From Magicicada septendecula (lineage: Eukaryota; Arthropoda; Insecta; Hemiptera; Cicadidae), in the NCBI GenBank assembly GCA_034769895.1, contig CM068367.1, forward strand, positions 711,164,196 through 711,228,195: a stretch of 64,000 nt of DNA, given 5' to 3'. Each line of letters begins with the position of its first letter. The first letter of the stretch is position 1. Below the pieces are notes generated by a model. That model made no database searches, was not told where the DNA came from, and saw nothing but the letters and a program-made list of their open reading frames with translations. The translations under genes were made by a program, and so were the position numbers. This document shows, one piece after another, positions 38,961-51,238 of this stretch.

Positions 38961-40052
38961 CTGAAAAAAACGTAGCATTGTTTTCATAGAATTTAAATTT
39001 AATAAACAAATTTCAGATAAAACGGTAACAACTAAACTTTATTTAACAATCACAATTTATATTCCATATAAACTATCATGGCATATACATAGACCTATAT
39101 GTTATACCGTATAAAGGCCTACTGCAAATTCTGATTTGTACTTTTCTTCTGTGCTCATTTTGTTTTCCTATTAATATCTCTTATAGTATTGTAAATGGAG
39201 AAAGTTTGTAAGTTTTCTTACTTTATGAGTTTGTAAGAGGCAAACTCAGAAACTTTGCAACAGATTTTTACTACCTGACTTAGCTTATGTATCCAAACAG
39301 TTTTACTGTTTCTAGATGCCAGGCATTTAATTTACTTTTAAGTGACTAAGGGCTAACTCAAGCTGAATTAAAATATCAGTTTGTCTCTGTTGATTTTAAT
39401 TTAAAACATAATTACACAGAACAGTTTGTCAGTTGTTTACTGGTTAATGAGTTACTCACAACTTGGATGAACATGTGTATCTTTGCTTGAAAGATCTTAG
39501 AATAGTGACAGTGTTTGACAAGAGTAATTGTGAAATGTGTATAATAGGGTACCGGTACAATGCATAAATGATAGTAAATAGTACACTATAATAAGTAGTA
39601 CTAGGAGCCTGGCAAAATATTTCTAAAATGCAACTTACACATATCCCGTTTCTTGCTTAAATGTCATGTGGGTGAGCGAGCGCACGCGCATACACACACA
39701 CACGGTACACTGTTCTGCCAGTTGTGAACAGCGGCATTTGCACAAATTTCACTTGCAGACACTTAGATAAATAAGATAATTAATTTATTGTTGATGTGAG
39801 AGGGTACTTTTTATACCTGATGTGCTATGCTACATTTATCAAAGACACATGGAAAAAGTAAAATTTACATTTTTACATGTAAAGTACTCAGACAGATTTA
39901 AAATTAATACCAGTTGTAATGACAGCTGAGTAAAATAAACAGTGCTTATAAAATTTTATTTACTTAACCTAACTCATTTCATATATTTCATTCGCTATAT
40001 TTTTTAACTAGCTTACTAAAGTACATTTATCAAATTACATTGTGTACCCCCT

Positions 40053-40092
<40 letters not shown>

Positions 40093-40523
40093 CATGTATA
40101 TAAACCTTAACTCTGATCTGACTTAACAAACATTTAAAGTTTTTATGAACAAACTACTGTATTCTAATAACTTTAAATTGTTTTGTTACTTTTAATTGCT
40201 TTCATGTTTTTTATTTTTATATTACATTTAATTTTTAATTCACTATAATGTGAGACATATCAATATAAGCTTCGAGGTGACTGCGGCATTGCCATGTCGC
40301 TTCACTCCCCGCCCTCCCCGCCCTCCCCGCCATTGCCTACGCATAACCAAGTGTAACGTGCAAAAATGCTGGACGGCGAGGGGTGGGGAGTAGCTGTGAC
40401 TATTGCGTAACCTCGAAGCTTACAATGCTAAGTCTCGTACTATAATTTTTACTATACTCCTAAGCCACTTACTAAATTACATTTATTATAGTGTGCGTGC
40501 GCGCGTATAAACTGTATTGTTCA
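38961..40523. repeat. Array spacer 11
   Basis: No gene. (CA)n tract at 40054-40091 (38 bp). Inverted-repeat arms at 40266-40277 and 40411-40422 with three CTCCCCGCC units. Variants ATTACACAG and GAGTTACTCAC near 39412-39455 are shared with spacers 14 and 15. Confidence 0.88.
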
Positions 40524-42208
40524 TTATTTACACTGTTTTTCAAAATACTCATAAAATGATTGTGTTTGTTCATCATTGGACATTCTTCTCAAGGCTTCAT
40601 GGAGCATTTTTTTAAATGCATCTTGGTCTAATTCATACAACAGTGTCTGTAAAATTTTAGAAACCTTGTCTCGTGTTTCCTTTGTTTTGATTTTCTTATT
40701 TACATTGGTTCTTCAAGCCTTTAAAAGATGCCATGCACAATAAATACGGTTGTCTGAAGGTCCCATAGCTTTACACCATGTTGAATAGAACGTCTCTTCC
40801 ATATCAGACATAAATGTATGAGTTTTAATACATCCGAATGAAGTCTTTATTTTATAAAAAAAAATCGTAGAATGGTTTCATCCCCTCTGTTTGTAAACAT
40901 GAAAGCAGCAGGAAATCCCTCCCTGGTTTCATCCATAGTTAGAAGTGTGTATAACTGAAAATTATAATTAATGAGACCATGCGTTCTGTCGATGCATACA
41001 ACATCATTACCATATTTATACAGAACAGTTCTTTGAGCTTTGGTCATAAATACCAACAGAAAATCGTTTTCTTTCAGCTGAGAAAACTTGTAAGTAATTA
41101 CACCTTGTGGTTTATAAATCACTAATGCAGTGTCCTTTGATGTTTTAAGATGTTCAACCCAAGCCTCGATGCTTACAGGGTCAGATGGATGTTTTGTGGC
41201 TTCATCATTTAGATTAAAGCTTTTTTCAATATTTATAATATCTTTTTTGTTCATTAGGTGAATTCTTTGTAGATCACAATTTGATATAGAACACCTTATG
41301 TCTTTTTAAAATTTCCTCATGGGGTATTTTACTTGCTAAGTGAGTTGCAATTTGGTTTCTCTCTTTCTTTGTCAAGTGAATATGTTTTAACTCATTTTTA
41401 TGGCCAACATGTGTAGAAAGATATGACACATGCAAAGTATCATTTTTTAATTTTTTCACCTTGATCATTGCTGGATACAAGGCATGTATTTTACATGTGC
41501 CCATAATTTTTATGTGACGTTTGTTAACACCTCGTTTCCTGTAAAAACCACTTCTGTGGCATTGGTAAACAGATACATTTCCATTTGACTTTTGTTTAAC
41601 AAAAGAAGTAGTTTTTTTTCAATTTCTTGTTTCCACACATTAAATTCATCGACAGAATCAAAACTGTGATGTTCAAACTTCATAAAAATGCCATGTACAT
41701 TTTCAAAATTACTAAATATTCTCTTCATTATGTCACTTTGGTCTCCTTGTTATGAATTTACAAATAGGATATTTTCTTTCAACCAGAAGTGAAGGTTTTC
41801 CAATGTTATGATATTTTCTTGCATGCTTTATGAGGTTCTGTTTATGCTCGTATTTTGCACTACATAGAGTACACATGAAAGATCGTGCTAAGGATTCCTT
41901 GCCACTTTTATGTATTTTTAAACTTAAATATGTGACGTTTTAAACTACTCTGGTCAATTGTTGTATAAGTGCACATATCACATTTATAAATTTGTTTTGG
42001 CTCAGAAGAATGGGTTGATTTGATGTGTCGCTGCAAATTCTTTTTTTTGGGAATACTGTTTGTTACACAAAGTGTAAGTAAATTTAGTTGTTTCAATTTG
42101 CTCACCTTTGGCATTTCTTTTGTGAACAATTCTAATATGGTCTTTACAATAAGAACTCTTACTGAACTCTTTGCTGCAAAAATCACATTTTACAGCAGTA
42201 GTATTCAT
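40524..42208 (-). pseudogene. Array copy 11: MULE pseudogene
   Basis: As copies 9 and 10 at its 3' end (Trp to stop), with two variants shared only with copy 14 (GATTTTCTTATTT near 40690 and CTTTGTCAAG near 41368). The N-terminal part, frame 41510-41728, resembles copies 6 and 8, so this copy is also a mosaic. Confidence 0.87.
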
Positions 42209-42584
42209 CTGAAAAAAACGTAGCATTGTTTTCATAGAATTTAAATTTAATAAACAAATTTCAGATAAAACGGTAACAACTAAACTTTATTTAACAATCA
42301 CAATTTATATTCCATATAAACTATCATGGCATATACATAGACCTATATGTTATACCGTATAAAGGCCTACTGCAAATTCTGATTTGTACTTTTCTTCTGT
42401 GCTCATTTTGTTTTCCTATTAATATCTCTTATAGTATTGTAAATGGAGAAAGTTTGTAAGTTTTCTTACTTTATGAGTTTGTAAGAGGCAAACTCAGAAA
42501 CTTTGCAACAGATTTTTACTACCTGACTTAGCTTATGTATCCAAACAGTTTTACTGTTTCTAGATGCCAGGCATTTAATTTACT
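42209..42584. repeat. Array spacer 12, left part
   Basis: First 376 bp of a spacer, interrupted by the Penelope-like element. It has the ACTATCATGG and CTCTTATAG variants of copies 9-11 and 13-14. No gene. It ends with the first copy of the target duplication. Confidence 0.88.
42573..42584 (+). repeat. Target-site duplication, left copy
   Basis: ATTTAATTTACT immediately precedes the Penelope-like element and recurs at 43529-43540. Uninterrupted units contain it once, so it is a true 12-bp duplication. Confidence 0.9.
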
Positions 42585-42759
42585 AAATATCACTATAATA
42601 TTGACGACTCGGAACACAAAGTTTTTTATAAGTAAAAACGTAAAGTTTTACCTTACAGCCTAAACCGGCTTTCACCTATAGAAGGCTTCATCAGAGGCTG
42701 TCGCTAGTAGCGCTGCTCGTCTTGTTGTTGGCGACGAGAAAGTGTTTCGAAAGATTGAA
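42585..42759 (-). repeat. PLE terminal repeat, 5' inverted copy
   Basis: Exact reverse complement of 43314-43488 by direct comparison. It contains the minus-strand hammerhead motif at 42655-42701. Confidence 0.95.
42655..42701 (-). ncRNA. Predicted hammerhead ribozyme, 5' PLE copy
   Basis: Reverse complement of the motif at 43372-43418, base for base. On the minus strand it has the CTGATGA and GAAA core boxes and complementary flanks ACAGCCT/AGGCTGT. It would form only in a minus-strand transcript of the insertion. Confidence 0.7.
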
Positions 42760-42944
42760 CAATAGTCAGTAAACTCCTACACAAAACACAAAACAAACAA
42801 CAGACAAAGACAGAAAACAACAAATTCATAACACTAACATACATCAACAAACAAACAGAAAAAATTGCCCACAAATTCAAAAAAGCAGGTTACAGAATCG
42901 CTTACAAAACTACTAACAAAACAGAACACACACTATCAAAACGC

Positions 42945-43382
42945 ATGCCCAAAGCACAAAACAAATTCGATCTACCCGGTGTATATAAACTAAATTGTTC
43001 AAATTGCAGTAAATTCTACATAGGCCAGACAGGACGTAGCTTCAAACAGAGATACATTGAACACACAAAAGCACTCCACACCACTACAGAATCTACCTTC
43101 GCAAACCACCTCATTGAAGCAAACCACACATATAAAAACATCGACAATAACATGAACATACTACACGTACACACAAAAGGCCGAAAACTAGACACTCTAG
43201 AACAATTAGAAATATACAAACACACAAAAACAAATAAAAACGACATCCTAAACGAACAGACACAATTCAAATCGCACGCATTATTCGAACACATCTCACC
43301 ACACACACACAGCTTCAATCTTTCGAAACACTTTCTCGTCGCCAACAACAAGACGAGCAGCGCTACTAGCGACAGCCTCTGA
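42945..43382 (+). CDS. Penelope-like GIY-YIG endonuclease (C-terminal fragment)
   Basis: The 145-residue frame from the first ATG carries GVYKL (residues 12-16), a Cys pair C18/C21, FYIGQTGRS (24-32) with the YIG motif and Arg31, and RYIEH (36-40), the signature of the GIY-YIG nuclease that nicks target DNA for Penelope elements. A Glu near 86 (LEQLE) and an Asn near 103 could complete the active site. The frame is open upstream of this ATG to about 42790 and encodes the usual linker (KFKKAGYRIAYKT), so the ATG is internal. The reverse transcriptase is missing because of 5' truncation. The C-terminus is encoded inside the 3' terminal repeat and stops at a TGA that is part of the hammerhead core. 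Confidence 0.9.
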   Translation: MPKAQNKFDLPGVYKLNCSNCSKFYIGQTGRSFKQRYIEHTKALHTTTESTFANHLIEANHTYKNIDNNMNILHVHTKGRKLDTLEQLEIYKHTKTNKNDILNEQTQFKSHALFEHISPHTHSFNLSKHFLVANNKTSSATSDSL

Positions 43383-43488
43383 TGAAGCCTTCTATAGGTG
43401 AAAGCCGGTTTAGGCTGTAAGGTAAAACTTTACGTTTTTACTTATAAAAAACTTTGTGTTCCGAGTCGTCAATATTATAGTGATATTT
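43314..43488 (+). repeat. PLE terminal repeat, 3' copy
   Basis: Perfect inverted partner of 42585-42759. It contains the end of the endonuclease frame and a plus-strand hammerhead motif. Confidence 0.95.
43372..43418 (+). ncRNA. Predicted hammerhead ribozyme, 3' PLE copy
   Basis: The core boxes CTGATGA (43379-43385) and GAAA (43400-43403) are exact. Stem I pairs ACAGCCT (43372-43378) with AGGCTGT (43412-43418), 7 bp. Stem II pairs GCCT (43387-43390) with AGGT (43396-43399) around a 5-nt loop, with one extra A at 43386. Stem III is only AGCC/GGTT (43403-43410, one G-U pair) with no loop, leaving T411 as the base 5' of the cleavage site. Penelope-like elements are known to carry type I hammerheads with such minimal stem III, thought to act as dimers. 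Activity is not shown by sequence alone. Confidence 0.75.
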
Positions 43489-43528
43489 AGTTAAGTAACG
43501 GACACGTCATGGACAACGAATTCCAAGA

Positions 43529-43540
43529 ATTTAATTTACT
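43529..43540 (+). repeat. Target-site duplication, right copy
   Basis: ATTTAATTTACT, identical to 42573-42584; after it the unit continues with TTTAAGTGACTAAGGG as in uninterrupted spacers. Confidence 0.9.
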
Positions 43541-44258
43541 TTTAAGTGACTAAGGGCTAACTCAAGCTGAATTAATATATCAGTTTGTCTCTGTTGATTT
43601 TAATTTAAAACATAATTACTCAGAACAGTTTGTCAATTGTTTACTGGTTAATGAGTTATTCACAACTTGGCTGGACATGTGTATCTTTGCTTGAAAGATC
43701 TTAGAATAGTGACAGTGTTTGACAAGAGTAATTGTGAAATGTGTATAATAGGGTACCGGTACAATGCATAAATGATAGTAAATAGTACACTATAATAAGT
43801 AGTACTAGGAGCCTGGCAAAATATTTCTAAAATGCAACTTACACATATCCCGTTTCTTGCTTAAATGTCATGTGGGTGAGCGAGCGCACGCGCATACACA
43901 CACACACACGGTACACTGTTCTGCCAGTTGTGAACAGCGGCATTTGCACAAATTTCACTTGAAGACACTTAGATAAATAAGATAATTAATTTATTGTTGA
44001 TGTGAGAGGGTACTTTTAATACCTGATGTGCTATGCTACATTTATCAAAGACACATGGAAAAAGTAAAATTTACATTTTTACATGTAAAGTACTCAGACA
44101 GATTTAAAATTAATACCAGTTGTAATGACAGCTGAGTAAAATAAACAGTGCTTATAAAATTTTATTTACTTAACCTAACTCATTTCATATATTTCATTCG
44201 CTATATTTTTTAACTAGCTTACTAAAGTACATTTATCAAATTAAATTGTGTACCCCCT

Positions 44259-44302
<44 letters not shown>

Positions 44303-44716
44303 CATGTATATAAACCTTAACTCTGATCTGACTTAACAAACATTTAAAGTTTTTATGAACAAACTACTGTATTCTAATAACTTTAAATTGTTTTGTTACT
44401 TTTAATTGCTTTCATGTTTTTTATTTTTATATTACATTTAATTTTTAATTCACTATAATGTGAGACATATCAATATAAGCTTCGAGGCGACTGCGGTATT
44501 GCCTCGCTCCCTGCCCTCCCCGCCTTTGCCTACGCATAACCAAGTGTAACGTGCGACAACGCTGGATGGTGAGGGGTGGTGAATAGCTGTTACTATTGCG
44601 TAACCTCGAAGCTTACAATGCTAAGTCCCGTACTATAATTTTTACTATACTCCTAAGCCACTTACTAAATTACATTTATTATAGTGCGCGTGCGCGCGTA
44701 TAAACTGTATTGTTCA
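43541..44716. repeat. Array spacer 12, right part
   Basis: Resumes the unit directly after the duplication. No gene. (CA)n tract at 44260-44301 (42 bp); inverted-repeat arms at 44476-44487 and 44604-44615. Its variants (ATTAATATATCAG, GGCTGGACATG, TTTTAATACC) are those of spacers 6 and 8, unlike the left part. Confidence 0.88.
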
Positions 44717-46401
44717 TTATTTACACTGTTTTTCAAAATACTCATAAAATGAATGTGTTTATTCATCATTGGACATTCTTCTCAAGGCTTCATGGAGCAT
44801 TTTTTTAAATGCATCTTGGTCTAATTCATACAACAGTGTCTGTAACATTTTAGAAACCTTGTCTCGTGTTTCCTTTGTTTTGATTTTGTTATTTACATTG
44901 GTTCTCCAAGCCTTTAAAACATGCCATGCACAATAAATACGGTTGTCTGAAGGTCCCATAGTTTTACACCATGTTGAATAGAACGTCTCTTCCATATCAG
45001 ACATAAATGTATGAGTTTTAATACATCCGAATGAAGTCTTTATTTTATTAAAAAAAATCGTAGAATGGTTTCATCCCCTCTGTTTGTAAACATGAAAGCA
45101 GCAGGAAATCCCTCCCTGGTTTCATCCATAGTTAGAAGTGTGTATAACTGAAAATTATAATTAATGAGACCATGCGTTCTGTCGATGCATACAACATCAT
45201 TACCATATTTATACAGAACAGTTCTTTGAGCTTTGGTCATAAATACCAACAGAAAATCGTTTTCTTTCAGCTGAGAAAACTTGTAAGTAATTACACCTTG
45301 TGGTTTACAAATCACTAATGCAGTGTCCTTTGATGTTTTAAGATGTTCAACCCAAGCCTCGATGCTTACAGGGTCAGATGGATGTTTTGTGGCTTCATCA
45401 TTTAGATTAAAGCTTTTTTCAATATTTATAATATCTTTTTTGTTCATTAGGTGAATTCTTTATAGATCACAATTTGATATAGAACACCTTAGGTCTTTTT
45501 AAAATTTCCTCATGGGGTATTTTACTTGCTAAGTGAGTTGCAATTTGGTTTCTCTCTTTCTTCGTCAAGTGAATATGTTTTAACTCATTTTTATGGCCAA
45601 CATGTGTAGAAAGATATGACACATGCAAAGTATCATTTTTTAATTTTTTCACCTTGATCATTGCTGGATACAAGGCATGTATTTTACATGTGCCCATAAT
45701 TTTTATGTGACGTTTGTTAACACCTCGTTTCCTGTAAAAACCACTTCTGTGGCATTGGTAAACAGATACATTTCCATTTGACTTTTGTTTAACAAAAGAA
45801 GTAGTTTTTTTTCAATTTCTTGTTTCCACACATTAAATTCATCGACAGAATCAAAACTGTGATGTTCAAACTTCATAAAAATGCCATGTACATTTTCAAA
45901 ATTACTAAATATTCTCTTCATTATGTCACTTTGGTCTCCTTGTTATGAATTTACAAATAGGATATTTTCTTTCAACCAGAAGTGAAGGTTTTCCAATGTT
46001 ATGATATTTTCTTGCATGCTTTATGAGGTTCTGTTTATGCTCGTATTTTGCACTACATAGAGTACACATGAAAGATCGTGCTAAGGATTCCTTGCCACTT
46101 TTATGTATTTTTAAACTTAAATATGTGACGTTTTAAACTACTCTGGTCAATTGTTGTATAAGTGCACATATCACATTTATAAATTTGTTTTGGCTCAGAA
46201 GAATGGGTTGATTTGATGTGTCGCTGCAAATTCTTTTTTTTGGGAATACTGTTTGTTACACAAAGTGTAAGTAAATTTAGTTGTTTCAATTTGCTCACCT
46301 TTGGCATTTCTTTTGTGAACAATTCTAATATGGTCTTTACAATAAGAACTCTTACTGAACTCTTTGCTGCAAAAATCACATTTTACAGCAGTAGTATTCA
46401 T
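44717..46401 (-). pseudogene. Array copy 12: MULE pseudogene
   Basis: Same subtype as copies 6 and 8: open segment 44759-45004 ending in Gln to stop, the Cys-Lys-Pro-Gln variant, and RPKVF after the core frameshift near 45497. Confidence 0.87.
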
Positions 46402-47496
46402 CTGAAAATAAACGTAGCATTGTTTTCATAGAATTTAAATTTAATAAACAAATTTCAGATAAAACAGTAACAACTAAACTTTATTTAACAATCACAATTT
46501 ATATTCCATATAAACTAACATGGCATATACATAGACCTATATGTTATACCGTATAAAGGCCTACTGCAAATTCTGATTTGTACTTTTCTTCTGTGCTCAT
46601 TTTGTTTTCCTATTAATATCTCTAATAGTATTGTAAATGGAGAAAGTTTGTAAGTTTTCTTACTTTATGAGTTTGTAAGAGGCAAACTCAGAAACTTTGC
46701 AACAGATTTGTACTACCTGAATTAGCTTATGTATCCAAACAGTTTTACTGTTTCTAGATGCCAGGCATTTAATTTACTTTTAAGTGACTAAGGGCTAACT
46801 CAAGCTGAATTAAAATATCAGTTTGTCTCTGTTGATTTTAATTAAAAACATAATTACTCAGAACAGTTTGTCAATTGTTTACTGGTTAATGAGTTATTCA
46901 CAACTTGGATGAACATGTGTATCTTTGCTTGAAAGATCTTAGAATAGTGACAGTGTTTGACAAGAGTAATTGTGAAATGTGTATAATAGGGTACCGGTAC
47001 AATGCATAAATGATAGTAAATAGTACACTATAATAAGTAGTACTAGGAACCTGGCAAAATATTTCTAAAATGCAACTTACACATATCCCGTTTCTTGCTT
47101 AAATGTCATGTGGGTGAGCGAGCGCACGCGCATACACACACACACACGGTACACTGTTCTGCCAGTTGTGAACAGCGGCATTTGCACAAATTTCACTTGC
47201 AGACACTTAGATAAATAAGATAATTAATTTATTGTTGATGTGAGAGGGTACTTTTTATACCTGATGTGCTATGCTACATTTATCAAAGACACATGGAAAA
47301 AGTAAAATTTACATTTTTACATGTAAAGTACTCAGACAGATTTAAAATTAATACCAGTTGTAATGACAGCTGAGTAAAATAAACAGTGCTTATAAAATTT
47401 TATTTACTTAACCTAACTCATTTCATATATTTCATTCGCTATATTTTTTAACTAGCTTACTAAAGTACATTTATCAAATTACATTGTGTACCCCCT

Positions 47497-47556
<60 letters not shown>

Positions 47557-47998
47557 AGCATGTATATAAACCTTAACTCTGATCTGACATAACAAACATT
47601 TAAAGTTTTTATGAACAAACTACTGTATTCTAATAACTTTAAATTGTTTTGTTACTTTTAATTGCTTTCATGTTTTTTATTTTTATATTACATTTAATTT
47701 TTAATTCACTATAATGTGAGACATATCAATATAAGCTTCGAGGTGACTGCGGCATTGCCATGTCGCTTCACTCCCCGCCCTCCCCGCCCTCCCCGCCCTC
47801 CCCGCCATTGCCTACGCATAACCAAGTGTAACGTGCGAAAATGCTGGACGGCGAGGGGTGGGGAGTAGCTGTGACTATTGCGTAACCTCGAAGCTTACAA
47901 TGCTAAGTCTCATACTATAATTTTTACTATACTCCTAAGCCACTTACTAAATTACATTTATTATAGTGTGCGTGCGCGCGTATAAACTGTATTGTTCA
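46402..47998. repeat. Array spacer 13
   Basis: No gene. (CA)n tract with AAA interruption at 47498-47557 (60 bp). Inverted-repeat arms at 47732-47743 and 47886-47897 with four CTCCCCGCC units. Confidence 0.88.
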
Positions 47999-49682
47999 TT
48001 ATTTACACTGTTTTTCAAAATACTCATAAAATGATTGTGTTTGTTCATCATTGGACATTCTTCTCAAGGCTTCATGGAGCATTTTTTTAAATGCATCTTG
48101 GTCTAATTCATACAACAGTGTCTGTAAAATTTTAGAAACCTTGTCTCGTGTTTCCTTTGTTTTGATTTTGTTATTTACATTGGTTCTTCAAGCCTTTAAA
48201 AGATGCCATGCACAATAAATACGGTTGTCTGAAGGTCCCATAGCTTTACACCATGTTGAATAGAACGTCTCTTCCATATCAGACATAAATGTATGAGTTT
48301 TAATACATCCGAATGAAGTCTTTATTTTATAAAAAAAAATCGTAGAATGGTTTCATCCCCTCTGTTTGTAAACATGAAAGCAGCAGGAAATCCCTCCCTG
48401 GTTTCATCCATAGTTAGAAGTGTGTATAACTGAAAATTATAATTAATGAGACCATGCGTTCTGTCGATGCATACAACATCATTACCATATTTATACAGAA
48501 CAGTTCTTTGAGCTTTGGTCATAAATACCAACAGAAAATCGTTTTCTTTCAGCTGAGAAAACTTGTAAGTAATTACACCTTGTGGTTTATAAATCACTAA
48601 TGCAGTGTCCTTTGATGTTTTAAGATGTTCAACCCAAGCCTCGATGCTTACAGGGTCAGATGGATGTTTTGTGGCTTCATCATTTAGATTAAAGCTTTTT
48701 TCAATATTTATAATATCTTTTTTGTTCATTAGGTGAATTCTTTGTAGATCACAATTTGATATAGAACACCTTATGTCTTTTTAAAATTTCCTCATGGGGT
48801 ATTTTACTTGCTAAGTGAGTTGCAATTTGGTTTCTCTCTTTCTTCGTCAAGTGAATATGTTTTAACTCATTTTTATGGCCAACATGTGTAGAAAGATATG
48901 ACACATGCAAAGTATCATTTTTTAATTTTTTCACCTTGATCATTGCTGGATACAAGGCATGTATTTTACATGTGCCCATAATTTTTATGTGACGTTTGTT
49001 AACACCTCGTTTCCTGTAAAAACCACTTCTGTGGCATTGGTAAACAGATACATTTCCATTTGACTTTTGTTTAACAAAAGAAGTAGTTTTTTTTAATTTC
49101 TTGTTTCCACGCATTAAATTCATCAACAGAATCAAAACTGTGATGTTCAAACTTCATAAAAATGCCATGTACATTTTCAAAATGACTAAATATTCTCTTC
49201 ATTATGTCACTTTGGTCTCCTTGTTATGAATTTACAAATAGGATATTTTCTTTCAACCAGAAGTGAAGGTTTTCCAATGTTATGATATTTTCTTGCATGC
49301 TTTATGAGGTTCTGTTTATGCTCGTATTTTGCACTACATAGAGTACACATGAAAGATCGTGCTAAGGATTTCTTGCCACTTTTATGTATTTTTAAACTTA
49401 AATATGTGACGTTTTAAACTACTCTGGTTAATTGTTGTATAAGTGCACATATCACATTTATAAATTTGTTTTGGCTCAGAAGAATGGGTTGATTTGATGT
49501 GTCGCTGCAAATTCTTTTTTTTGGGAATACTTTTTGTTACACAAAGTGTAAGTAAATTTAGTTGTTTCAATTTGCTCACCTTTGGCATTTCTTTTGTGAA
49601 CAATTCTAATATGGTCTTTACAATAAGAACTCTTACTGAACTCTTTGCTGCAAAAATCACATTTTACAGCAGTAGTATTCAT
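47999..49682 (-). pseudogene. Array copy 13: MULE pseudogene
   Basis: Subtype of copies 9 and 10 (Trp to stop, core frameshift near 48779, two-base deletion before the first finger). Private finger changes: Gln to Lys in the second finger, shared with copy 14, and Asp to Asn in the third. Confidence 0.87.
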
Positions 49683-50774
49683 CTGAAAAAAACGTAGCAT
49701 TGTTTTCATAGAATTTAAATTTAATAAACAAATTTCAGATAAAACGGTAACAACTAAACTTTATTTAACAATCACAATTTATATTCCATATAAACTATCA
49801 TGGCATATACATAGACCTATATGTTATACCGTATAAAGGCCTACTGCAAATTCTGATTTGTACTTTTCTTCTGTGCTCATTTTGTTTTCCTATTAATATC
49901 TCTTATAGTATTGTAAATGGAGAAAGTTTGTAAGTTTTCTTACTTTATGAGTTTGTAAGAGGCAAACTCAGAAACTTTGCAACAGATTTTTACTACCTGA
50001 CTTAGCTTATGTATCCAAACAGTTTTACTGTTTCTAGATGCCAGGCATTTAATTTACTTTTAAGTGACTAAGGGCTAACTCAAGCTGAATTAAAATATCA
50101 GTTTGTCTCTGTTGATTTTAATTTAAAACATAATTACACAGAACAGTTTGTCAGTTGTTTACTGGTTAATGAGTTACTCACAACTTGGATGAACATGTGT
50201 ATCTTTGCTTGAAAGATCTTAGAATAGTGACAGTGTTTGACAAGAGTAATTGTGAAATGTGTATAATAGGGTACCGGTACAATGCATAAATGATAGTAAA
50301 TAGTACACTATAATAAGTAGTACTAGGAGCCTGGCAAAATATTTCTAAAATGCAACTTACACATATCCCGTTTCTTGCTTAAATGTCATGTGGGTGAGCG
50401 AGCGCACGCGCATACACACACACACGGTACACTGTTCTGCCAGTTGTGAACAGCGGCATTTGCACAAATTTCACTTGCAGACACTTAGATAAATAAGATA
50501 ATTAATTTATTGTTGATGTGAGAGGGTACTTTTTATACCTGATGTGCTATGCTACATTTATCAAAGACACATGGAAAAAGTAAAATTTACATTTTTACAT
50601 GTAAAGTACTCAGACAGATTTAAAATTAATACCAGTTGTAATGACAGCTGAGTAAAATAAACAGTGCTTATAAAATTTTATTTACTTAACCTAACTCATT
50701 TCATATATTTCATTCGCTATATTTTTTAACTAGCTTACTAAAGTACATTTATCAAATTACATTGTGTACCCCCT

Positions 50775-50816
<42 letters not shown>

Positions 50817-51238
50817 CATGTATATAAACCTTAACTCTGATCTGACTTAACAAACATTTAAAGTTTTTATGAACAAACTACTGTATTCTAATAACTTTAA
50901 ATTGTTTTGTTACTTTTAATTGCTTTCATGTTTTTTATTTTTATATTACATTTAATTTTTAATTCACTATAATGTGAGACATATCAATATAAGCTTCGAG
51001 GTGACTGCGGCATTGCCATGTCGCTTCACTCCCCGCCCTCCCCGCCATTGCCTACGCATAACCAAGTGTAACGTGCAAAAATGCTGGACGGCGAGGGGTG
51101 GGGAGTAGCTGTGACTATTGCGTAACCTCGAAGCTTACAATGCTAAGTCTCGTACTATAATTTTTACTATACTCCTAAGCCACTTACTAAATTACATTTA
51201 TTATAGTGTGCGTGCGCGCGTATAAACTGTATTGTTCA
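49683..51238. repeat. Array spacer 14
   Basis: No gene. (CA)n tract at 50776-50815 (40 bp). Inverted-repeat arms at 50990-51001 and 51126-51137 with two CTCCCCGCC units. Confidence 0.88.

Larger units (their letters stand above)
42585..43528 (+). mobile_element. Penelope-like element (PLE), 5'-truncated, with inverted terminal repeats
   Basis: A 944-bp insertion flanked by a 12-bp target duplication. It contains the C-terminal part of a Penelope-type polyprotein (linker plus GIY-YIG endonuclease) but no reverse transcriptase domain. Perfect inverted repeats of 175 bp lie at 42585-42759 and 43314-43488, followed by a 40-bp 3' tail (43489-43528). Inverted copies of the terminal repeat at the 5' end are typical of Penelope-like insertions. 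Codon use and base composition (A- and C-rich) differ clearly from the surrounding array. The perfect repeat identity and clean duplication indicate a recent insertion, younger than the array units that flank it. Confidence 0.93.

Noticed and set aside
42945-43382. GIY-YIG protein as a homing endonuclease or host repair nuclease
   Set aside because: The linker sequence upstream, the inverted terminal repeats, the hammerhead motif and the target duplication all fit a Penelope-like element.
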